Assembly: GCA_020205615.1 (NCBI GenBank)
Contig: CM035169.1
Coordinates: 16,251,258-16,315,257 of the forward strand
Direction of reading: 5' to 3'
Length of the DNA stretch: 64,000 nt
From: Panax quinquefolius
Taxonomy: Eukaryota > Streptophyta > Magnoliopsida > Apiales > Araliaceae
Under the pieces are notes generated by a model that worked only from the letters and a program-made list of their open reading frames with translations, was not told where the DNA came from and ran no database searches. Each line of letters opens with the position of its first letter. The first letter of the stretch is position 1. Positions 48,401 through 61,393 of this stretch are shown here, in pieces. The position numbers and the translations under genes were made by a program.

Positions 48401-48532
48401 TTGTGGAGAAACCATGTTATTGAGGAAATGACCGGGAGTTGGAAACAAAATGAAAGCGAGGTATCTTTACCTTTTCAAACACTGTGTACGTGACGCCAAT
48501 TTCGAGGACTCTAAATTTCATAAGGAGGGAGG
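45439..48532 (+). pseudogene. Internal region 1: gag, protease, RT stub, chromodomain end
   Basis: Gag pieces include VKQITKIFDVLGCTK (about 45921) and the zinc knuckle CYNCGKEGHI (about 46673). Protease is marked by a DTG-like start near 46890 and LLGIDWLTTHHAKIDC (about 47088). The RT approach is QVFLVHVMDLNKDTPNLN then YRMAPIELRELKIQL (about 47440). After a gap come SLSQMTRRDTKFEWSKE (about 47730) and VVADVLSRRS (about 47860), so the catalytic RT core (YxDD) is gone. The integrase core is missing too: the frame resumes at LPPSMTRVHNAFH and HVIEVRTGQD near the end. A purine tract AAGGAGGGAGG precedes the next LTR. Confidence 0.82.
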
Positions 48533-51500
48533 TCAGAAGACCTCAAATTTTTTAAATAAAAAGGAATTTCCTTTATTTATTATTTTGAAATAGTAAGGGT
48601 TGATTTGATTAATGTGGATAGTAAAGGGTTAAATACGCAAATATTTCAAAATAAGCAAGTGGTTATAAAATATTCATTTTTGTTTGGGAATATTCGTTTG
48701 GTCGTGGAATATTCAGATCGTTTGTGAATATTCTTGGTCGTGGAATATTCGCATCGCTTGTGAATATTCGCATTTACTCGGCAAGCAAACCATGTGTGGG
48801 CCCCATAACGGAAAGCGATTGGATGAGGAAAACGACAAAGTTTGGGTGGTTATAAATAACTAGCAGAAGTTGTTACCGTTAAGACTCGTAGTTATTACTC
48901 ATTAAGATCGTTGAATACCCGTATGGTTAAAATACAAGAATACGCTGGTCGCACAAAGAAGACACCAGATTGCATACAAGATTGTTGAATTATTGATCCT
49001 TACGTAAGAAGGCACTACTCAATAATTGTTACAAAGAATTACCGCTCAATATTTTATTTTATCGATTCAATAATTGTCGCTATTGGTATTTTATATTATC
49101 ATTGCTTCAATAATTGTCATCGCACAAGAGATTTCCATTATCGCATCAATAATTCATATTATTTGAATAATATTATTAGATAACATTATTGGCAATGTCT
49201 AGAAAGTTCATCTAAGGAGAGGTTTGGTCACCTAATTGCGCGCCAAGAAGGAGAGATCCTTATCGAAAGCCCTCTTTCCCGGGAACAAATTTCGTCATTA
49301 TAAATGTGATTCTCGTAATATTATTTGTGAATAATTAATTATTGATTCATATGATAAGGAAATATTTATTTTATATGAATATAAATGATGGATTTATTTA
49401 TGTGGTTATTAATGAAGGAATTAATGTTGAGGTGTTTTATCAAGATTTTATCGGATCGAGGTATTAAAAATCAAATCAGGGGTTTTGAGATATATCATGG
49501 GGTTATAATTTTTAATCCGACCGTTGGATTATGGTAATTTTTGGGTATGTTATACATACATAAGTTGAGTATATGTCCACAAATTTTGAACCGTTAAAAT
49601 GCACGAATGATTTGTTGTGAATTTTAAGAGGTGTCTGATTCTAAATTAGGTTTATAATTGATTTTGGTGGAAAATTCTAGAATTGAGTGGGCCCCACTTG
49701 TGGTTGGTGAAGAAATGTGCTGAATTTTATTTCAAATGTGGTGGTGGGAATAGTAGCAGTGTAAAGCCATCAAAAGTTAAAGTTAAGTCTGCCTTGGCAT
49801 GCTTAACATTTTCCTATAAATAGAGGGCTAAGTTAGAATTGAAAATCACACCGTAAACAAAGTTTTCTCTCTAGATTATTGAGTGTAATTTGTGAGTATT
49901 TAGATACTTGGTGAGTTGATATTCATCATGCAAGTTTTCTTCTTCATTATATCCTATATCCCGTCGTCCGCTTTCTTTTGAGGTAAGGGATAGTAAGGGA
50001 TATTATTTTTTTGTAATGATATTATTTCTTCAATATCATTACGCCGAAATGTCGATCCAAGTTTTTATCAAATTTGGAACTTTTTTTCATGCTATTCTGG
50101 TTTATTTATTCATTCAGTTACTATTCACGAAAGTTACTATTCATGAGTTACTATTCACGAGTTACTATTCACGAGTAGTACTATTCTGAAGCGTGAAAAT
50201 GTTTTTTGTGGAATTTCTATCTTTGGTGTTTGAGTTATTATTCACGATACTAAGACTATTCACGATATCTGAACTATTCACTATTCACGAATTCAGACTA
50301 TTCACCTAAAATGAAAATTTTTCTTTTCGCATTCTAAAATATCTATTCGGATACTAGCTTTGATTGTATCCATGTTTTGATCATTCTTGAATTTTACACC
50401 ACTATGATTATTTTTGAGGTATTTTTGGACGTGGATAAAACCAATGCAAAGATGAATGATTTTTCAAGAATATCTTTGGCTCATAGTGCAAAGATGAACA
50501 GTGTTTAAATGAACATGACTAAATCGATGAATATCTTTTTAGCAAAGAGAAGTAAAGATGAATTATTGATGAATATCTTTTGTCAGTAGTGTAAAGATGA
50601 CTTATCGATGAATATCTTAGCTTGTAGTGCAAAGATGAATTATTGATGAATATCTTTTTTCAGAATGCAAAGATGATTTATTTAATATCTTTGTTGTTGA
50701 ATATCTTTAGCCCGTAGTGCAAAAGATGAATTATTGATGAATATCTTTAATGCAGAATGCAAAGATGACCCGAATTGTTGAATATCTTTTAATGCAAAGT
50801 GAGAAAAGATAAACTGTTGATGAATATCTTCGCCCGTGGCAAAAAGATGAATTTATTAGTATGATTATGAATGCAGAAACTCGTAATTTGGTATAACCAT
50901 GATCTTTGATGTTTCGTAAAGACAAGTGATGAAAATTATCTTTGTCTTGGATGAGGAAAGGAATTTAGAACTACAATTACGATTATGAAGTTATACACGT
51001 GATTGTGGGAAGGAATTGTTGATTGATGTTACGTGGATAAAACATTGTTGGTGGATTTTTAACATGGAGAAGACAATAGACTTTATAGTCTATTTGACTC
51101 TTCTAATGGATCGCTTCATTCACCGCAACTATGGTTGAAAAGTTTTATCATCTACCATATGTTCTAAATCTCGATTTATTACGATGAAGACTATTGATAA
51201 TTTATTTATCTTTAGTCATAATATTCTTTATCGAGCTAGTTGTGCTCACCCTTTTGTTTCACAATTCTTTCGTGTAATAAAAGTGTAGCTGGGTCGAGCT
51301 GGGGATAGCGAGGAATAGAGTGGTGGTCTATAGATGTTGAGGGTGAGGTGAATTTAACTTGGGATGGTGTTTTGTCACTATCATACAAGATGTCTAATGA
51401 CATACAACCTCGTGTTATCATAAGACATGGTTGTGCTTTCATCCACTTTGTCGAGTATATTTACAAGCACTACCTATATAATCTTGGTGTTTGTTTGGAG

Positions 51501-51931
51501 TATAATACCCAATTAGAGACAAAGGAGATAATGATATGTCAAGAGAAGACTCACCATCGGGAAGAATATGATAGTAATCTTCTCGCTTTTTCTTTGGGGT
51601 TTATTGGGTTAACCAAGGATAATTCGTGGCCATATGATATCTACCATAACCCAAAAGCATGGCCTCCCATGTACGAAGGTTTCTCGAGCACTTCCCAAAG
51701 ATTCTAATTTCTAAAATGTTTTTGACGTGACTTTATGTAAGGTGTCATGGTGACGTGTTATCCAAGTTGGTGTCCAGAGTTACATTTGGTATATATTGGT
51801 ATCCAAACTCACAAAGATATGTGTTGTTGTATTTTGCACGCACAATTGTTGTAATAAAGTTGTAGTTATTTTCGCATCATGTATTTAACGACTCGTAATG
51901 GGTGATGTATACCTATTTTGGGGGCGCCACG
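48533..51931 (+). repeat. LTR 2 of the nested element (shared, central)
   Basis: 3.4 kb, colinear with LTR 1 over its whole length. It starts GTCAGAAGACC instead of TGTAAGACC and ends GGGGGCGCCAC. TATAAATA at 49815-49822. Array positions are 50095-50190 and 50450-50840. Confidence 0.92.
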
Positions 51932-54900
51932 GTTGGTATCGAGCTTAGGGATATGATCTCTGGCGGAGATCGGGGAATAGAACTAGGAGGAGAGACGAGT
52001 AAATCCTTCGCTTAGTGTGTCCTACCTAAGCTTATTGTTGGTTGGTCATAATATAGGGGTATTATGTGATTTATTAATTTATTTAATTAACCCTTGTTTT
52101 TGGCGAAGAATTGAGAATGTCGATCGAGAATATTAATAGTGGTGTAAATGAGACCGTGGAGATGCACATGTACTTAATAACGAGGAGAACGTGCAACAGT
52201 CGGTGGCAATGTACTCTCCATGAATAACACCAATTGAGCGAGATGATGAACGAGGGGATGTTTAGAAGCTTTTGCGAGTTCATGCAAAATCGAGACGAGG
52301 AGACTCGTGTTCAAAATACTGTGAGGAGATGATAAGAATTACGGGTGGTCACAATGCAAGATTCAAAGTTGGGACCACGAGTGCGGGAAAGCCAGATCCG
52401 ATCATGCGGCGGAAACATGGGTCAAGCAAATTACCAAGATATTCGATGTCTTGGGATGCACGCGAACGAAAGTTCCATTCGCTACTTTTATGTTCCGTGG
52501 CGAAAGCAGACACTTGGTGGGAATCATGAAGCGTACCTCCATTCACCGTGACTCAAAGATGTCATGGGAGACGTTGAAGCAAATTCAATGACTAGTACTT
52601 CCCGAAAGTATTCGGGCTATATGAAGGAAGTGGAGTTTATTAGATTGGAGGAGAATAAATACGATTGTCCCAAAGACGAGGCGTAAGTTTCATGTAGTTA
52701 TCCGTGCTTGCACCTCATTTGGTGGAGAATGAGGAACGTATGACGCGGATGTTTCGGAGAGGTTTGAAATCCGGATACGTCAAGATCTCATTTCTCATAA
52801 ATTTTCTCTATTCAGGATGTTGTAAAACAGGCTCGATTGTTAGAGCGAGATAACGAAATACGCTCAACCGAGGACCATAACCAGGATCATACCAAAGATA
52901 GTAGTCATCGTAATAACGATAACCGGTGGAGAAAGAAGAATACAGACAAAGGTGGTAACCACTCGTGGTAATCGTGGCCATGAAAATAGAAGAAGCGAGT
53001 TGGGAGGAGATTTTAAAAGAGGAGATTCAACAACGACTATGTGAAGACGCTCGGCCGCCAAGTGGCAACGGGTTCCAAGAGGAGGAGAAAGACCATCGGT
53101 CAGATGTTACAAATGCGGAAAGAGGGACATATCACCCAAACCGCCCAAGCAGTTTTAAGGTATGCTATAATTGTGGAAAAGAAGGACATATCGCTTCGAG
53201 ATTGTAGACGATATCGAAAAACCTAGTCGGTGAGAAGGTGACTCAAAAGGATGTCCCAAAAAGTCAAAGTCAACGGTTCTTGGAAGAGCGTTTGTCGTGA
53301 CTTCGGTCAAAATGCGAGGAACTCGAACGAAGTTAGCACAAGTTAGTTAATTATAAATTTCATAAGTTTATACCTTACTAGATATCTTGGTTTCACCCAT
53401 TCTTTATCTCTCTTGCTTGCGCTTCAACGTTTGAACTCGACTACGGAGAAATTAGACTTTGATTTATTTATGGAGACTCAGTTAGAGAAACTTTCATTAC
53501 ATCCGTTGATTAAAAATCTTGTTTGATTCAAGTTGGCACCATTACCTTTCGTTGACCTTATCTCTTTAAAGATACTTGCTTTTGGGGATTGATTGGTTAA
53601 CTACTCATCACGCCAAAATTGATTGCTTTTGTAAGGTGTTAGTTTTCATATTCCTAAACAACCGTTATTGAACTCAAGCAATCAAACCATTGTAATCAAA
53701 CATTTTCATATCAAGCCATGAAGTCATTCGCTTATTACGGATGTCAAGTTTTCTTAGTCCATGTTATGGATTTGAATAAAGACACGCCAAATTTGAATAA
53801 TATTCTTGTTGTTATTGATTTTCCCCGACGTATTTCCTTAAGAATTTATCGCTTACTCCCAAAGATCGATATTAAATTTTGTATCGACTTTGAACCCAGA
53901 CAAAACTCATTTCTAAAATCTCATATCGAATGGCTCCTATTGAACTTCGTGAGTTAAAATTCAACTATAGAATTTGGTACATGAGCCTTTTATCTTGTGA
54001 CTTCCTTTTCAGGAATTCACCTAAGCCGGACTCTATATGGGGGACGCCATATTCGCATGCGATAAGAAAGCGATAGGTGTCATTGTGACGCATATCCAAG
54101 ATTGGGATATGAGTCAGATTGAGAGCAACCTAAGTCAAGAATAAATACGTAGCTTTTCAGGCTTAGTTGGTTATTATTCGAGATTCGTTGAAGGATATTC
54201 TCGAATCGCTATTTCATTATCGCGGTGACTCGTAGAGATACAAAATTCGAATGGAGCAAGGAATGTGGGAAGAGCTTCAAGAACTCAAGAGAGACTCATT
54301 TCAAAGACATGTTCGACCATGCCATCCCGGAAAAGCGTTTAACGTGGTAGCCGACGTGTTGAGTAGAAGATCGTATACAAGTAACTGAGTACAATATTGT
54401 CAAAGACTCATTTCAGATAAGATACAAATAATAGAGATGGAGATGAAAACTCCAGGTACCCACGTGATGATATACGAGTGCACGTGATGATATATACAGT
54501 ATAATCGACTTTTAATCGATAAAGTTAAAGTCGCTCAAGCTACACAACCGAGTGATGAATTTGAAGAAGGAGGTGCAAGAAGTTGTTATTTTAAAAGCGA
54601 GAATCCGGTGAGGTGAGGAAAGCTCAAACCTTCGATTTATTAATCCATTTGAAATTCTCGATCGAATAGAAGCGTGGCTATAGACTCGCTTTTACCACCA
54701 AGTATGACGCGTGTTCATAACGCTTTTCACGATCGATGTTACGTAAATATGTGGACGAATTCAAACACGCCATTGAAGTTAGAACCGGACAAGATAATAG
54801 AAGACTTAACGACGAGGAGGTACTGTCAAGATTTTGTAGAGGAAAGAACATGAACTATGTACCGAGGTTATACCATAAGTTAAAGTTTTGTGGAGAAACC

Positions 54901-55022
54901 ATGCTATTATTGAGGAAATGACCTGGAGTTGGAAACAAAAATGAAAGCGAGGTATCTTTACCTTTTCAAAAACACCAGTATCGTACGCCAATTTCGAGGA
55001 CTAAATTTCATAAGGAGGGAGG
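51932..55022 (+). pseudogene. Internal region 2: second copy of the deleted gag-pol
   Basis: It is colinear with 45439-48532 and carries the same deletions, which shows that the deletions predate the doubling. The zinc knuckle CYNCGKEGHI is at about 53163, KSFAYYGCQVFLVHVMDLNK at about 53718 and the chromodomain-side end with VIEVRTGQD-like text near 54770. Frame breaks differ in position from copy 1, often at C/G-rich words. Confidence 0.82.
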
Positions 55023-55533
55023 TCAGAAGACCGAAATTTTTAAATAAAAAGGAATTTCCTTTATTTATTATTTTGAAATAGTAAGGGTTGATTTGATTAA
55101 TGTGGATAAGTAAAGGGTTAAATCATAAATATTTCAAAATAAGCAAGTGGTTATAAAATATTCATTTTTGTCTGGGAATATTCGTTTGGTCGTAGAATAT
55201 TCAGACATCTTGTGGGAATATTCGTGACGATTTGCCAACCATGTGTGTGGGCCCCATAACGGAAAGCGATATGGATGAGGAAAACGACAAAGTTTGGGTG
55301 GTTATAAATAACTGGCGTAGTTATACTGCTAAGACCGTAGTTGTTCATAATTAAGATCGTTGGAATACCCGTGTGGTTAAAATACTGATGAATACGCGTG
55401 GTCGCACAAAGAAGACACCAGATGTGCAGACAAAGATTGTTGAATTATTGATCCTTACGTAAAGAAGGCACTACTCAATAATTGTTTACGAATTATCGCT
55501 CAAAGATTTTATTTTATTGATTCAATAATAATC
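55023..55533 (+). repeat. LTR 3 of the nested element, truncated
   Basis: Only the first 0.5 kb is present, up to TTGATTCAATAAT. It then passes straight into RNase H coding sequence of the outer element. About 2.9 kb of LTR and the outer element's protease and RT are missing at this junction. Confidence 0.85.
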
Positions 55534-57242
55534 GTAAGGTTGGTATATTCGGACCATAAAAGTCTTAAATATTTCTTCACTCAAAAAGAACTCAACACGC
55601 GGCAAATGACGTTGGCTCGAGCTATTGAAAGACTACGACCACACTAATCAATACCATCCCGTAAAAGCGAACGTGGTAAATGACGCATCGAGTAGAAGAT
55701 CATATCGCGGAACGAATGCGATGATGTCAAGTATACGATAGAGCCAACTTTAATAGAAAAAGTTAAGGTCGCTTCAAGCCACCAATCTTGAAATCGATGC
55801 GTATGAAGAAGAAAGTACAAGAAGGAGCTATTCTTAAGCGAGAATTGATGAAGAAGGAATACTTGAGTCCACTCTAGACTTTGTGTTCCTAACGACTCGA
55901 TTTGAAGTACAAGATTATGATGGAGGCACACAATACACCATTTGCAATCCATCTGGAAGTACTAAAATGTATCGTGATCTTCGACATACATTTTGGTGGA
56001 ACAATATGAAGAGAGATTGCAAAGTTTATCTCAATGTGTTTAACTTGTCAACGTAAAAGCGTGAGCATCTAGTACCTAAGGGTCCGTCATAAACCACTTG
56101 AGATTCCTAAATGGAAGTGGGAACACATTACCATGGATTTCGTTACGGGTCTTCCTACGGCTTTCAAGGCATCAATGCTATTTGGGTTATTGTTGATAGA
56201 TTAACCAAGTCTCCGCTTTCATTTCTTGCCGACACTGGAGACTTATTCCTTGAACGTCTTGCTAGTATATACGTGAATGAGATTGTGAGGTCAGCATGGC
56301 ATGCCTGTATCCATAGTTTCGGATCATGACCCAAGATTCACTTCAAGATTTTGGGTTAGCTTGCAAAAAGCTATGGGCACGGATTTGCGATTTAGTTCGC
56401 ATACCATCCCCAAACCGGACGGACAATCGTAGAGAGAGAGGACTATTCAAACTCTTGAAGATTTATTAAGACTCGTGTCCTAGACTTCAAGGCGCTTTGG
56501 GATAAGTATTTACCATTGGTGGAATTCTCCTACAACAACAGCTTATCGTGCAAGTATATATATGTGTGGCTCCATTCAAGCATTATATGGACGAAAATGT
56601 CGTTCTCCAATATGTTGGGATGAGGTGGGTGAAGCAACATTGTTGGGACCCGAAAGTTAAGACGTATGACTCACCGAAAAGATCCAAATGATTCGACAAC
56701 GATACAAGCGGCACAAGATCGACAAAAGAGTTATGCGGATCTTCATCGAAAGGACGTGGAATTTAGTGTAGGGATCATGTATTGTCATGAAGTTGCTTCC
56801 ATGGAAGGAGTTACAAGATTTGGGAAGAGAGGAAAGCTCAATCCACGATTTATTGGTCCATTTCAAATTCTTGACCGAGTAGGAAATGTAGCCTATGAGA
56901 CTTGCGTTACCTCCAAGTATGTCTTGTGTTCATATCGTGTTTCACATATTTGTACTTCAGTAAATACGTGAAAGACCCAACCACGTTATAGAAGTTAGAA
57001 CCCAGGACGAGATAGTCAAGACTTAACGTATGAGGAGGTACTGTCAAGATTTTGGATAGGAAGGAGCATGCCCTACGCAAGAAAGGTCATACCACAAGTT
57101 AAAGTTTTGTGGAGGAATCATGCTTATAGAGGAAATGACTCTGGGAATTGGAAACGGAAATGAAAGCGAGGTATCCTCACCTTTTCAAATACTGTGTATC
57201 GCACGCCAATTTCGAGGACTTAAATTTCATAAGGAGGGAGGT
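55534..57242 (+). pseudogene. RNase H, integrase and chromodomain of the outer element
   Basis: RNase H end: YSDHKSLKYFFTQKELN (about 55544). The integrase zinc region holds MYRDLRHTFWWNNMKRDC (about 55970). The DDE core begins near HITMDFVTG-like text (about 56125) with GINAIWVIVDRLTKSP (56171-56218), then a second Asp segment IVSDHDPRF-like (about 56315) and YHPQT (about 56400). A well preserved stretch reads IQAAQDRQKSYADLHRKDVE and RFGKRGKLNPRFIGPFQILD (to about 56878). The end carries WRNH and WELETEMKARY-like text (about 57110-57170), the chromodomain end. PPT AAGGAGGGAGG at 57231-57241. Confidence 0.85.
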
Positions 57243-59934
57243 TGTAAGACCCCGAAAATTTTTTAAATAAAAGGAATTTCCTTTATTTATTATTTTGAAA
57301 TAGTAAGGGTGGATTTGATTAATGTGAATAGTTATGGGTAAAATATGCAAATATTTCAAAATAAGCAAGTGGTTATAAAATATTCATTGTTGTTTGGGAA
57401 TATTCGTTTGGTCGTGGAATATTGATCATCGTCGGAGAATATTCGCGACGAATTTACGCAACCGCATGTGTGGGCCCCATAATAGAAAAGCGATTGGATG
57501 AAGAAAACGACAAATATAAGTTGGTTAAAAATAATAGCAGGCGTAGTTATTACCAATTAATAATCGTTAAAATACTTTGTGGTTAAAACACAAGAAGACA
57601 CCTGTGATTGCACCAATTATTGATCCTTACGTAAGAAGGCACCTTTACTCAATAATGGTTATAGTAATTAATGCTCAAGATTTTATTGAGTTAATAATTA
57701 CGCGTTGATATTTTATATTCTTTGTTGTTTCAATAATTGTCATTACAAGTATTTTTCAAAGATCGAAGCAATAATTCATATTATCTGAATAATATTATTA
57801 GATAACATTATTGGCAATGTCTAGAAAGTTCGCTAAGGAGAGGTTTGGTCACCTAATTGCTTGGCCAAGAAGAAGAAATTCTTATTGGAAAGCCCCCTCT
57901 TTCCTGGGAACTGCCTGGTTGTCAATAATGTGATTCTGTAATATTATTTGTGAATAATTAATTATTGATTCATATGATGAGGAAAATATTGATTTTATAG
58001 ATGGAGAAAATTTTTAATGTGACAATTGTTGAAAATTGAAATTTTATCTTTTTCCGATAAAATAATTCATTTAAATATATTATTATATTTTAATAATATA
58101 ATAATGGTGATATTTTTACAACGAATGTGGGATATATGAGTATACGAGGAGGAAGAGTATTTTTGTTGCAATAAATGTTTAAAAATGTTAAACATGTTGG
58201 TGGACCCCATTTATCGACCGAAATTTGATTATAAATGCAAAATCGCTTGGATTTGTGGATTTCGGTCAATTTTATTTGGAATTTGGAAAAACTTTCTTCT
58301 CGCAAAGTTGTAGAGAATTGAAATTCCTATAAAAACTCGCGAGATTCGAATTTTCTGATGAAAGGGCTATTTATTATGAATTATTGAAGTTCCAAGTTCA
58401 AATAATTGATTTTGGAAGTTTAAAATATTTAAAATTAGAAAAACGTTTTTTACTTTTTCTAGAAGGTGGCATGTGTTTGATGGCTGAAATCAGATTCTAG
58501 GCATGTGTAAGAAATTTATATAATTATATTATTAATTTATTAAATTTTCTGCTTTTGTGTTCTAAGCAATTTCTATAAATAGGGTGCTTAGGTTAGAATT
58601 GAAAATCACACCGTAAGCTCAAGTTTTCTCTATATTATCGAAAGCGTATTCTTGTGAGTATTTTGAGTATACTTTGAGTATTGCTAGGCGGTCTGTAAGT
58701 TCCTTCAAAGACTATAAATTTAGATTCCGCCTAAGATTAATCTTTCGAGGTAAGTGGATGTTATTTTCTTCTCAAATGATATTATTTCTTCAATATCATT
58801 ATCTTCAAATATTGGTTGGAACTTTTTATCAAATTTGGAACTTTTTCATGTGGGTTACTTATTCATGAGTTCTTTATTCACGAGTTACTATTCATGAGTT
58901 ACTATTCACGAGTTACTTATTCATGTAAGCGTGAAGATGTTTTTGTGGAATTTTTATCTTTTGGTGTTGAGTTACTATTCACGATACGATACTATTCACG
59001 ATACTGGCACTATTCACCGAAAAATAAAATTTCTTCTTTTGTCAAAACATCTATTCGGATACTAGCTTTGATTGTATCCATGTTTTGATCATTCTTGAAT
59101 TTTACACCACTATGATTATTTTGAGGTATCTTTTGAACATGGATAAAATAAAGTACTAATCCTTAATCCTTAATCCTTGTCATTTTGTTTCACTAGATTC
59201 GTTTCTTTAAAAATATTTTAAATCATCCTCGGCCTTAAATGATGATATTATTGAATATCTTTGGCACTTTTGTAGTGCAAAGATGAATGATTTTGAAGAA
59301 TATCTTTGGTAGTAGTGCAAAGAAGATGAGCGGTGTTTAAATGAACACGATTAATCGATGAATATCTTTGGCCAGTAGTGCAAAGATGAATATTTGATTC
59401 GGAGATGTATATTGATTGATGTTACAGGATAAAAGATAGACGATGAACTTTTAAATTCATACATGAAGATAGTAGTTTGCATTCTCTACTTAACTCTTCT
59501 AATGAATTATTATTTCCGCCGCAAATATTGATTTAAAATTTGTTGTCTATTGTATTCTATTAGATTTTTCCTGTTGAAGACTAACGATAATTTGTTGTAT
59601 ATTATCTTAGTCATAATATTCTTCTTCGAGCTAGTTGAGCTCACCCTTTTCCTTTTGTTCCATTTTTCTCGGGAGGCGAGAATATAGCGAAAGATGTAGC
59701 CTGGGTATGGAATGAAGGTTCCAGAGAGAGTTGTTTAGTAGTCCTCACCATTTTGTAAAATAATGTATCAATAAATGTGATGAGGATTTATTTGAGTATA
59801 GATATTGTCTAGAAGATAATATTTGTATTTAAACTCATAGTTTTCTTGTTGTAATAATAAAGTTGTAGTTGTTTTCGCATTCATGTATTGACAACTCGAA
59901 TAGAGTGATGTATACCTATTTTGGGGGTGTCACA
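57243..59934 (+). repeat. 3' LTR of the outer element
   Basis: Colinear with 38152-40857. TATAAATA at 58574-58581. It ends GGGGGTGTCACA followed by TATAG. The two LTRs are near-identical in A/T-rich stretches and differ by small indels at C/G-containing words. Confidence 0.92.
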
Positions 59935-59939
59935 TATAG

Positions 59940-61393
59940 GCTATGACTTGGACTTGCAATGTCATGTTAATACTCAAAGTATACTCAAAATACTCACAAG
60001 AATACGCCGATAATATATAGAGAGAAAACTTGGGTTCCGGTGTGATTTTCAATTCTAACCCAAGACCCTATTTATATGAAATTGCTAGAACACCAAAGCA
60101 GTAAAAATTTAATAAAATAATAATATATATTATAATTTCCTACGCACACTTTCTAAGATTCAAATTATCAGCCCAAACAAATGGTCCCCTCACCAAAATC
60201 AATAAAAACGTTTTTCTTAATAAAATTATTAAAAACTCCCAAAAATCAATTATTCAGAATTTTGAACATCAATAATTCATAATAAATAACCCTTTTATTA
60301 GAAAATTCGAATCTCGCAAGTTTTATAGGAAATTCAATTCTCTACAACTTTACTGTAAGAAAGTTTTTCCAAATTCCAAAATGAAAATGGACGAAATCCA
60401 CAAAGCAAGCGATTTTTTGTGTTATAATCAAATTTCAAATAATAAATGGGGTCCACCGACATGTTTAACATGTTTTAAACATTTATTGCAACAAAAATAC
60501 TCTTCCTCCTCAGTATACTCATATATCCCACATTCGTTGTAAAATATCACCATTATTATATTATTAAAATATAATAATACATTATCTTATCGAAAAAAGA
60601 TAAAATTTTAATTTTCAAAAATTGTCACATTAAAATTTTTCTCCATCTATATCCACATAAAATCAATATTTTTCTCATCATATGAATCAATAATTAATTA
60701 TTCACAAATAATATTACGTAATCACAATATCGACAACCGAGTGCGGTTCTAAGAAAGAGGGGCTTTCCAATAAGAATTTCTTCTTACTAACAAGCAATTA
60801 GGTGACCAAACCTCTCCTTAGACGAGAACTTTCTAGACATTACCAATAATGTTATCTAATAATATAATTCGTATAATATGAATTATTCGCTTCGATAATG
60901 AAAAATATTGTGTAATGACAATTATTGAAATAATAATGAATATAAAATATCAACGCATCAATTATTAACTCAATAAAATATCGAACAATAATTATCGTAA
61001 CCATTATCGAGTAAAGTGCCTTCACGTAAGAATCAATAATTGGTGCAATACCGTGCTATCGTGTTTTAACCAATTTAGTATTTTAACGAAGATTAATCTG
61101 TAGAATAACCACGCCTAGTTATTTTTAACCAACTTATATTTGTCGCTTTCTTCATCCAATCGCTTTTTCAGTTATGGGGCCCACACGTGGCTGCTACTGG
61201 TCGCATTTAATATTCCCTAGATAGTCTTAATATTCCACGACCAAACGAATATTCTCCGACAACAATGAATATTTTATAACCACTTGCTTATTTTGAAATA
61301 TTTGCGTATTTTACCCCTAACTATCCACATTAATCAAATCAACCCTTACTATTTCAAAATAATAAATAGAGAAAATTAAATTTCATTAAGAAT
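59940..61393 (-). mobile_element. Reverse-oriented gypsy LTR, 5' portion, continuing 36903-38151
   Basis: In reverse it runs from the LTR start (GGGGTCTT at 61388-61395) through a TATA box (about 60063-60075) to TATAG at the insertion point. Together with 36903-38151 it makes one LTR of the same family, split by the insertion of the outer element. Confidence 0.85.

Larger units (their letters stand above)
42040..55533 (+). mobile_element. Nested non-autonomous Ty3/gypsy element with two internal units
   Basis: The order is LTR 42040-45438, internal 45439-48532, LTR 48533-51931, internal 51932-55022, LTR from 55023 truncated at about 55533. The unit period is about 6.49 kb. LTR starts are TGTAAGACCC at 42040 and GTCAGAAGACC at 48533 and 55023. 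Internal regions are near-copies with the same deletions. It lies inside the gag of the outer element. A shared-LTR double like this usually arises by unequal recombination between LTRs. Confidence 0.88.
38152..59934 (+). mobile_element. Full-length Ty3/gypsy chromovirus (Tekay/Del-like), outer element
   Basis: It is bounded by LTRs starting TGTAAGACCCC and ending GGGGGTGTCAC(A) and flanked by TATAG on both sides (38147-38151 and 59935-59939), a 5-bp target duplication. The layout is LTR, tRNA-Met-type primer site, gag, nested element, RNase H, integrase, chromodomain, purine tract, LTR. It lacks protease and reverse transcriptase of its own, lost around the nested element. It is 21.8 kb with the nest, about 8.3 kb without. 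The Tekay/Del label rests on LTR length, the primer site and the chromodomain-like end; a related chromovirus clade is possible. Confidence 0.88.

Noticed and set aside
51348..51707. 119-residue open frame in LTR 2, partly shared with LTR 1 (44860-45215)
   Set aside because: Shared because the LTRs are copies; in LTR 1 the frame is broken and no domain is recognisable.
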